Position numbers and translations under genes: made by a program. A DNA stretch of 64,000 nt from Catalinimonas alkaloidigena (GTDB lineage: Bacteria; Bacteroidota; Bacteroidia; Cytophagales; Flexibacteraceae): NCBI RefSeq assembly GCF_900100765.1, contig NZ_FNFO01000005.1, forward strand, positions 186,001-250,000. The letters are read 5' to 3'. Shown piece by piece: positions 58,268 to 64,000 of the stretch (its first letter is position 1; each line of letters starts with the position of its first letter). The notes beneath the pieces are model-generated. The model was given only the letters and a program-made list of their open reading frames with translations. It had not been told where the DNA came from and did not search any database.

Positions 58268-59389
58268 CTAAATTTTTCTGGTTTCGACGACCCCGATGTT
58301 GGACAGAAACACGTCCCAGAGATCCTGCGTAACGCCACCGGCCACTTTCTGGTAGCCTTTCAACACCACTTCGATGTTTTTCTGGGTGATGTCGCTGTAC
58401 ACCAGTTTGCCTTCGGAAAACCCTTCGAACTTCTGTTGTACCGTCACCACGCCGTAGTAGTTGCCGTCGGCGCCTTTGCGTAAGTCACTCACGTAGCTGA
58501 TGTCCGACCAGGAGATTTTGACTTTGTCGTACTGTTCACCCAGCAGCTTCAGCTTGCGCAGGTAATCGCGGATTTTGCGGACAATTTTGTTCGACTTGTC
58601 GTACGCGTTGGTGATTTCTACCTGCGACTCTTCGCTCAGGAACAACCCCACCGCCAGATCGATGGCCTTGTTCGACTCTTCCGACGTAACGTCCTGGGAA
58701 ACGATGGTTTGCATGTAGCCGGCCAGCTCTTCGGTCTTCAGCAGCGCCTTGTTTTTGAACTCTTCGAACTCCACCCGGGTAAACTCGCCGTTCACTTCTT
58801 TGGTGGCGGGTGGGTTCAGCACGTCGGTCTGGCCGTTTGGGGCACCCGGCACTACCTCGGCAATCTGCGCCGACACGCCTTTCAACGCGTCGGATACTAC
58901 CGTAGGGGCGGCCCAGAAACGGTGCTTGCCGTCGTGGTAAATCACGGCCAGCAGTTGATCTTTTGCCACACTCTGGATGCCCGCGTTGACGCCATTCCGG
59001 CCCCGGCGCTCAAAAATCAGTTCCTGTTCGGTGCTGTCGCGGATCGTGCCGGCAATGACCTCTTTCTGCTGCGTCACCATCAGGTCGAACGCATTCGCCG
59101 GTTTGTTGCTCACAAACGCCTCCAGACTCTCGGCGTTGGTGTAATCTTTACCGTCTTGGTCGAATACCACGTAGCTGCCGCTTTCGCTGAACGCCATCAG
59201 CAGACGCGACTTTTCGACCGCGTAGTTGGGGCCGCTCAGGTTGTCGAGTTTTTTGAACTTGATAAAGTCCGGCTCCATGCCCACAATCTGGCAAAGCACC
59301 TTACTTCCGTCGGTTTCGTAGATGACATCCTGGGCTGAAACCGCACCGTAAAAAAGACACAGAAGGCAAAGAGGCAGAAAGCGTCGCAT
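58268..59389 (-). CDS. Exported protein, first gene of the four-gene envelope operon
   Basis: 373 residues, signal peptide MRRFLPLCLLCLFYGAVSAQ. The first ~60 mature residues (DVIYETDGSKVLCQIVGMEPDFIKFKKLDNLSGPNYAVEKSRLLMAFSESG) match the beta module of the operon's last gene; similar DxIY-xDG modules are frequent at the N-terminus of Bacteroidota exported proteins. A related module follows (DLMVTQQKEVIAGTIRDSTEQELIFERRGRNGVN), then a helical region and a final beta part (SWSDISYVSDLRKGADGNYYGVVTVQQKF). Function unknown. Promoter at 59506-59534. Confidence 0.65.
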   Translation of the reverse strand: MRRFLPLCLLCLFYGAVSAQDVIYETDGSKVLCQIVGMEPDFIKFKKLDNLSGPNYAVEKSRLLMAFSESGSYVVFDQDGKDYTNAESLEAFVSNKPANAFDLMVTQQKEVIAGTIRDSTEQELIFERRGRNGVNAGIQSVAKDQLLAVIYHDGKHRFWAAPTVVSDALKGVSAQIAEVVPGAPNGQTDVLNPPATKEVNGEFTRVEFEEFKNKALLKTEELAGYMQTIVSQDVTSEESNKAIDLAVGLFLSEESQVEITNAYDKSNKIVRKIRDYLRKLKLLGEQYDKVKISWSDISYVSDLRKGADGNYYGVVTVQQKFEGFSEGKLVYSDITQKNIEVVLKGYQKVAGGVTQDLWDVFLSNIGVVETRKI

Positions 59390-59454
59390 GGATGAGCACT
59401 GAAATTCAGGTTACAGATTCAGTCGTGCGTCGGGAAGGGAGGTCCCTCATCGTG

Positions 59455-59485
59455 CATAAGGAAATCAGACAATACTTTCCTTATG
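59455..59485. promoter_or_regulatory. Inverted repeat in the leader of the envelope operon
   Basis: CATAAGGAAA (59455-59464), 11 bases, TTTCCTTATG (59476-59485): a perfect 10-base inverted repeat. It lies just downstream of the predicted transcription start (~59499), so it is either an operator placed to block transcription or a hairpin in the 5' leader. Confidence 0.5.
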
Positions 59486-59505
59486 AAATGATGTAATACG
59501 CAAAA

Positions 59506-59534
59506 CAAAAGTAATACTTTTTTTCGGTTCCCAA
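59506..59534 (-). promoter_or_regulatory. Predicted promoter of the envelope operon
   Basis: Minus strand TTG (59532-59534), 18 bases, TACTTTTG (59506-59513), an exact -7 match with near-normal spacing. Leader of about 110 bases to the ATG at 59389. Confidence 0.55.
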
Positions 59535-59673
59535 GCGGCCCTGCCGACGGATTTCCACGAAGTATGCTTTTGTTATGCCTCCTCAGGCAACGCGGGAATG
59601 CTCTGCCCGGCCCACCGATGCCTCCGGTTTGCGCCGATCAATCGTGCCTCGTTCGACGATAGAAGGCTGAGAA

Positions 59674-61158
59674 TCAGCGCCCGTTCGAGAAGAAAAGGGA
59701 ACTGGGGAAAAGTTGCTTTTTCACCGTGAGGCGTACGCCTACGTTGCGGGTGAGTTGCCCCAAGTCGCATCCGATCGCACCCGAAACGGCAAGGCCCAGG
59801 GGTTCGTGCTGATAAGTCACCTCCTGCACGGTGTAACATTGGGTCGTCTGGTAGAAAGGGCTTCGCTCGTTTTGCCCGTAGTTCTGCACCAGCGTCAGCC
59901 GCGTCTGGGCCGTAAACAACGTCCCCAGTCGGTACTGCGCGCCCGTATGAATGCCGGCTACTTTGGGATTCACGATGTTGGCATTGCCGGGCACCACGCC
60001 TCCTGCACCCGACCAGTCGAAGGGCACGAAGGCAGGAAAGTAGTGGCTGGCCCGCATCCGGTTGGTCAACAGCGGATTGCCCAGCACGCGATCTTCGTAC
60101 TCCCACCCGGTACGGTACTTGTGATCGTTGTAGTAAACCCGGTTGGCCATGTGGCGGGTATAGATAAACTCGACTACTACCCGTTTCAGCACCGCATCGG
60201 CCTGGTTGGGAGTAAAACTTACACCCGTCAGTTGATCGGGCGTCAGCAACTTCATGCCCTGGCTCACCTCATAAGGCGTCTGATGGTACAGATGGAACGT
60301 CCCGAAATCGGCTTTGTAATCGCCCCCGAATTCGATGATGGCCCGGTGATCCACCCCGCTTTGAGGGCGGGGAAAAACGGCTACGCCATAGTTGTGTAGC
60401 GTACTATAGCCGGCGGTTGCTTCCTGAGGCTCCGCATCGGCGGCCATCCCGCCCCACAGGGCGTAGTGATGCAAGCCGCCGTACACAGCATAAGTCGGAC
60501 GATTCAGGCGCAAAAAACCGTATTTTTCGTGGAGAAAGGCGTGCTTGTACCAGCGATTTGTTCCCAGCCAGCCGTGGCTGAGGCCGCCCTTGAATTGCAG
60601 CAGACCGCCTGTGTAGGGCACCTCTGTATACTCGACCACTGCCAGGCCCACCTGCGGGACGGGCAGGGCATTCCCGCTGATGTTCAGCGAGCCGCTCGAC
60701 AAGACCGGATCGACTTCGCCGATCGTCTCCCGAAACAACCCGCCGCGTACTTCCCACCGCCGAAAGCTAAGTTTCACGTACGCTTCCTGCAGAAACGTGT
60801 GGCGGAATGCGGCGTTGTTGTATAGGTCCAGCCCGTAGCGCACGGCAAAGCCCTGCTGCGGCGGCCCCCCCCCGATCAGCCCGGTCTGGGTGTTGACTTT
60901 GGAACGGGCCCCGTCGTACCCTCCTAAAAAATGAGCGTTCGTGATGCGCAGATGAGACGACAGATCCAACTGCCGGTCGGCCAGCGCACCGTACTGGTTG
61001 GACACCAGCCACAACGGCTGATAGGCCTGCGTAGCGGCGGTCACGGTCGTGGCCAACGAGACTTGCAATGAGTCCAGGCCCTGGGCCTGCATCCCCCCTA
61101 CCATCCCGAACCATCCTGCCCCCGTGAGAAGCAAGGTACATACCTTTCGAATCAACAT
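59674..61158 (-). CDS. Wzi-family outer-membrane barrel (capsule assembly type), copy 1
   Basis: 494 residues, signal peptide ending near GGMQAQ. Typical Bacteroidota Wzi features: QPLWLVSNQYGALADRQLDLSSHL, then alternating barrel strands with motifs DPVLSSGSLNISGNALPVPQVGLAVVEYTEVP, FKGGLSHGWLGTNRWYKHAFLHEKY, and YGGLHHYALWGG. E. coli Wzi anchors capsular polysaccharide to the outer membrane. Closely related to the next gene over its full length, so a tandem duplication. A -7 box match (TATCTTTG, minus strand, 61347-61354) suggests its own promoter. Confidence 0.82.
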   Translation of the reverse strand: MLIRKVCTLLLTGAGWFGMVGGMQAQGLDSLQVSLATTVTAATQAYQPLWLVSNQYGALADRQLDLSSHLRITNAHFLGGYDGARSKVNTQTGLIGGGPPQQGFAVRYGLDLYNNAAFRHTFLQEAYVKLSFRRWEVRGGLFRETIGEVDPVLSSGSLNISGNALPVPQVGLAVVEYTEVPYTGGLLQFKGGLSHGWLGTNRWYKHAFLHEKYGFLRLNRPTYAVYGGLHHYALWGGMAADAEPQEATAGYSTLHNYGVAVFPRPQSGVDHRAIIEFGGDYKADFGTFHLYHQTPYEVSQGMKLLTPDQLTGVSFTPNQADAVLKRVVVEFIYTRHMANRVYYNDHKYRTGWEYEDRVLGNPLLTNRMRASHYFPAFVPFDWSGAGGVVPGNANIVNPKVAGIHTGAQYRLGTLFTAQTRLTLVQNYGQNERSPFYQTTQCYTVQEVTYQHEPLGLAVSGAIGCDLGQLTRNVGVRLTVKKQLFPSSLFFSNGR

Positions 61159-61578
61159 GCGATGTGTCTAAAATCCCCGATGTGTAGACCTGATCCCGGT
61201 GTGGGTCCGTGGCGATCTGCGGTCGGTGGCGGTGACGCCAACCCAAAGCAAAAAGTAGGGACGTGCCGAGGGCAAGTCAGGTGTACGAGAACAGACCCTT
61301 GCCGTGTAGTGGGCTCTGTGTCAAGCGACTGTTCTCGTTTCGGGGCCAAAGATAAAACCCGACGTTGCGGCGTAGCCCGCATAAATCACGTCACATCACA
61401 CATGTATGATTCAACATATTTTGATGCCAAGAGACAAGCCCCCGCGACCGGTGTAGGTCGTCACGGCGTCGATGGCCAACAGAGGTAACGCCGGTGGAGC
61501 GGACAGCGTACACAAAATGGCCGGTGTTGCAGGAAGAAAGCGGGAGCAGCCACAAGCTGGCTGTGCTAAGTCTCACGC
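61159..61578. other. Intergenic region between the two Wzi-type genes
   Basis: 420 bases. Contains TATCTTTG on the minus strand (61347-61354), a likely -7 box for copy 1 that would give a leader of about 180 bases. No clear -33 TTG and no obvious terminator for copy 2. Short frames here show no codon bias or motif worth calling a gene. Confidence 0.5.
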
Positions 61579-63084
61579 TTATCGGAAGGGGCGGATCTGC
61601 TGCTGTACCGATAGCCGCACGCCGAGGTTGTCGGTCAGCTCGCCCCCGTCGAACCCGATGGCTCCGGAAACCGAGAAGCCGCTGTGCGGAGAACAGTAGG
61701 TGATTTCCTGCAGGTTGTAGCTTTGCATTTTCTGGTAGAAGGGACTCCGTGGATTATTGCCGTAATTCTGCACCAGCGTCAGCACCGTTTTTCCGGTGAA
61801 CAGTGCCCCTAACCGGTAGACGACGCCCAGGTGCCCCCCTGCCACACGCGTATTGACAATGTTGTCATTGCCGGGCACGCCGCCCGACGTGTTTTCCCAC
61901 GAGAAGGGCACAATCGCCGGGAAGTAGTGGTGGGCACGTATCCGGTTGGTTAACAAGGGGGCACCGATCACCCGCTGCTGGTATTCCCAGCCGGTCGCGT
62001 ACTTGTAATCGTTGTAGTAGCGTTCTCCCTGCAGGTAATTCGTATAGATCACCTCCACCACGAGGCGCTGCAGCACCGCATCGGCGTAACGCGGCACGAA
62101 ACTCACGCCGGTCACCTGATCCAGGTTCAACAGTCGGGTGGCCACCGACAGCTCATACGGCGTCTGGTGGTAGAGGCGAAGCATGCCCCACGCCGTTTCG
62201 TACGACAGCCCCCCTTCCACCACCGCCCGCTGGTCGGCCCCGGTACCGCGCCGCAACAGAACAATGCGGGCAAATTCGCGGGTAGACCGATCGGCAGGAG
62301 CCTGTTCACTTCGGCGACCGCCCCAGATCGCGTAATGATGAAAGCCCCCGAACAGACGGAAGCGACGTTTCCCGATCTGCAACAGTGCGTGCTTCTCGTG
62401 CAGGTAGGAGTGCTGGTACCAACGCTGTCGGCCCAGCCAGCCGTGGCTCATTCCCCCTTTGAACTGCAACCAGCCGCCGGTAAAAGGCACCGGCGTAAAC
62501 TCGGTGACCGCTAGGCCTACCTGTGGAATGGGCTGAGCGTTCCCGCTGATGCCCAGAGAACCGCTCGACAGCACCGGATCGACTTCCTCACGTACATCTT
62601 CGAAGGCACCGACCCGCACTTCCCAATGACGATAGCCGGCTTTTGCGAAAGCCTCCTGTACAAACGTCCGTCCGAAACTGCGGTGGTTGTACACGTCGAG
62701 GCCGTAGTTCAGGTAAAGACCTTTCCGCGGGGGCGTCACCTGAATCAGCCCCGTGCGCGGATCGATCAAGTCGCCCTGCGTGTTGTACTCAACATCCACG
62801 TGTGCGTTGCTGAGCCGGACGTGCGTCGCCAGGTCCATCCCCTGATCGGCCAGCGCTCCGAATTGATTGGAGACAAGCCACAACGGCTGGTACGGCTGAG
62901 CCGCCACCGTTCCCACCGCGCCCAACGTAATCTGCAGGGAATCGAGCCCTTGCGCGGAGGCAGCTACCGTTCCTTGCAGAAAAATCAGAAGTCCCCAGAG
63001 CGTCCGGCCACTCAACCAAGTAGTTTGCCTACCAACCTTGCGCTTACACGCACGTCCACAGTACTCTGATAACGTAAGATGCAT
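61579..63084 (-). CDS. Wzi-family outer-membrane barrel (capsule assembly type), copy 2
   Basis: 501 residues. The signal peptide (LWGLLIFLQGTVAASAQ) sits unusually deep, after about 28 basic residues; there is no later ATG, so the true start may be a TTG or GTG closer to it. It shares with copy 1 the blocks QPLWLVSNQFGALADQGMDLATHV, DPVLSSGSLGISGNAQPIPQVGLAVTEFTPVPFTGGWLQFKGGMSHGWLG, and FGGFHHYAIWGG, and the end SVSGAIGFDGGELTDNLGVRLSVQQQ. Downstream of a glycosyltransferase on the same strand, which fits a role in surface polysaccharide attachment or export. Confidence 0.82.
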   Translation of the reverse strand: MHLTLSEYCGRACKRKVGRQTTWLSGRTLWGLLIFLQGTVAASAQGLDSLQITLGAVGTVAAQPYQPLWLVSNQFGALADQGMDLATHVRLSNAHVDVEYNTQGDLIDPRTGLIQVTPPRKGLYLNYGLDVYNHRSFGRTFVQEAFAKAGYRHWEVRVGAFEDVREEVDPVLSSGSLGISGNAQPIPQVGLAVTEFTPVPFTGGWLQFKGGMSHGWLGRQRWYQHSYLHEKHALLQIGKRRFRLFGGFHHYAIWGGRRSEQAPADRSTREFARIVLLRRGTGADQRAVVEGGLSYETAWGMLRLYHQTPYELSVATRLLNLDQVTGVSFVPRYADAVLQRLVVEVIYTNYLQGERYYNDYKYATGWEYQQRVIGAPLLTNRIRAHHYFPAIVPFSWENTSGGVPGNDNIVNTRVAGGHLGVVYRLGALFTGKTVLTLVQNYGNNPRSPFYQKMQSYNLQEITYCSPHSGFSVSGAIGFDGGELTDNLGVRLSVQQQIRPFR

Positions 63085-63176
63085 TTCTCCTGGGGATGCC
63101 CTACCGACAAGTTACACTTGCCTCAACAGGCAGTTTCTAAAAAGCAAAAGTGGGCTGCGTCAATTCCTCAACAGCA

Positions 63177-64000
63177 TCAGTGGGCATGTTGCACTTTGGT
63201 TGCCCCCTCTATAAATGAGGATAACCCCTTCATCACCGTATTGATGTCGAGAAATCGCTCTGCGTATTGCCGGGCTTTCTCCCGCACGTCTTCCTGATCG
63301 GCATAGAGTGCCCGCCTGATGCCCGCATTCAAAGCGTCCTGGTTCTCGGCTGCTACCAAAAGGCCTGCCCCATATTTACGCACCAAGGCGTGTAAACTGG
63401 AGCCCTCATTTGCCGTGATTAACGCCAGTCCGCCTACCGCCAAAATAGTTGTCAGTTTCGACGGCATTACCAGGTCGCTGGCGTTTGCTTTCTGGATGAC
63501 CAGATGCAAATCCGCCATGTTTAAAAACTGCGTAAACTTCTCGAGAGGTTGCAACGGAAAGAACAGCACATTAGGCAACGAGAGCGCTTGTGCCAGTTGT
63601 TGCAGTCGCTCCTGATAAGGGCCCGAACCGCAGATCACGAATTTGACCGTTGCATCGTTCTGCAAGGCCTGAGCTGCGTACAGAATGGATTCAAGGCCCT
63701 GCTTTTCGCCGATCGCTCCCGAGTAGAGTACCACCTGATCGGTAGGCGCAAAGCCGAACATTGTTTTGAGCTGATCCCGGCCAGCAAGAGGGTAAAACCG
63801 CTGGGTGTCTGCCCAGTTCGGTAAAAGAGCAACGGGCTTCTCGGCTTTTGCTTCCACACGCTGCACCATGCCTTCGGAGATGGTACTGATCCGGTCAGAC
63901 TGGCGAAAGATGAACGTTTCTAAGCGAAACATCAGGCGAATGATCAGAGGTGACTTGATCATCTGCAGATCGCGGGCGGCTTCTATCTGCAAATCCTGAA
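63177..64000 (-). CDS. Glycosyltransferase family 4 (WcaI-like), 5' end outside the window
   Basis: The frame is open to the right edge: codons for Q-D precede the TTG at 63992, and relatives carry QDLQ-type sequence in mid-protein, so the N-terminal domain lies beyond the window and 63992 is not the start. Visible parts: linker and C-terminal Rossmann domain with VVLYSGAIGEKQGLESILYAAQ, FVICGSGPYQERLQQLAQ, NVLFFPLQPLEKFTQFLNMADLHLV, and the nucleotide-sugar site ASDLVMPSKLTTILAVGG. Typical of WcaI-type enzymes that add a sugar in exopolysaccharide synthesis. Upstream of the Wzi-type genes on the same strand. Confidence 0.88.
   Translation of the reverse strand, partial: QDLQIEAARDLQMIKSPLIIRLMFRLETFIFRQSDRISTISEGMVQRVEAKAEKPVALLPNWADTQRFYPLAGRDQLKTMFGFAPTDQVVLYSGAIGEKQGLESILYAAQALQNDATVKFVICGSGPYQERLQQLAQALSLPNVLFFPLQPLEKFTQFLNMADLHLVIQKANASDLVMPSKLTTILAVGGLALITANEGSSLHALVRKYGAGLLVAAENQDALNAGIRRALYADQEDVREKARQYAERFLDINTVMKGLSSFIEGATKVQHAH

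Noticed and set aside
63990-63992. TTG as start of the glycosyltransferase
   Set aside because: The frame continues to the window edge and the visible part begins in mid-protein compared with the family, so the gene is truncated by the window.
1-64000. CRISPR arrays, tRNA and rRNA genes, prophage, classic insertion sequences
   Set aside because: Looked for regularly spaced repeats, cloverleaf arms with CCA ends, rRNA motifs and transposases on both strands; only the RAYT/REP set was found.

Overview
The window reads as chromosomal DNA of a free-living member of the Bacteroidota, probably order Cytophagales; I cannot name the genus. The reasons are a SusC/SusD pair, secreted proteins with Bacteroidota-type signal peptides, DUF3667 and Wzi-family proteins, large hybrid two-component kinases, and promoters of the Bacteroidota type (a -33 TTG and a -7 box close to TAnnTTTG, about 19-21 bases apart). 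The DNA is GC-rich by eye. A few stretches are clearly poorer in GC: the 160-residue gene near the left edge, the transposase inside the trp operon, and some intergenic gaps. I found no tRNA, rRNA, CRISPR array or prophage.

Layout. 1-8440 (minus strand): a complete trp operon in the order trpE-G-D-C-F-B-A, followed by a small secreted protein and the start of a DAHP synthase. It is preceded by a classic attenuator: a leader peptide with three consecutive Trp codons, then a terminator hairpin. A REP-associated tyrosine transposase with flanking REP palindromes sits between trpF and trpB, and one REP appears to have become the C-terminus of TrpF. 8.6-12.95 kb: a lipoprotein of hydrolase fold, a small barrel protein, and a minus-strand group Fur-like regulator / STAS protein / purA. 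13.1-21 kb: a TonB-dependent receptor, a DUF3667 protein, a universal stress protein, an M14 peptidase and a GH26 mannanase-like lipoprotein. 21-27.2 kb: a hybrid histidine kinase, then a Crp/Fnr regulator, a SnoaL-like protein, a short-chain dehydrogenase and an AraC regulator.

27.2-43.3 kb is the most interesting part: a polysaccharide/amino-sugar utilisation locus. It holds a DUF5009 (HGSNAT/NagX-like) membrane acetyltransferase, SusC, SusD, a PKD lipoprotein, a DUF4874/DUF4832 lipoprotein, a LacI regulator, a GHMP sugar kinase, a sugar nucleotidyltransferase, a GH109-type alpha-N-acetylgalactosaminidase with a Tat signal, a fused NagB/PIG-L protein and a CBM9-like protein. Two separate control regions of this locus (28.49 and 37.12 kb) carry the same 16-base LacI-type operator, and in both a second, weaker copy lies exactly 21 bases away. 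This ties both halves into one LacI regulon. The gene set suggests uptake of an oligosaccharide with terminal amino sugars, acetylation, removal of alpha-linked GalNAc, and kinase/nucleotidyltransferase plus NagB processing.

43.3-53.6 kb: a thioredoxin-like protein, a sensor with HAMP and GAF domains but no kinase, NudC, a small conserved protein, an ABC-F ATPase, a second hybrid kinase, and murI. 53.6-59.5 kb: a four-gene minus-strand operon of exported proteins centred on a large TPR protein, with no function I can assign. 59.7-64 kb: two tandem Wzi-family outer-membrane barrels and a glycosyltransferase that runs off the right edge, which looks like the end of an exopolysaccharide locus.
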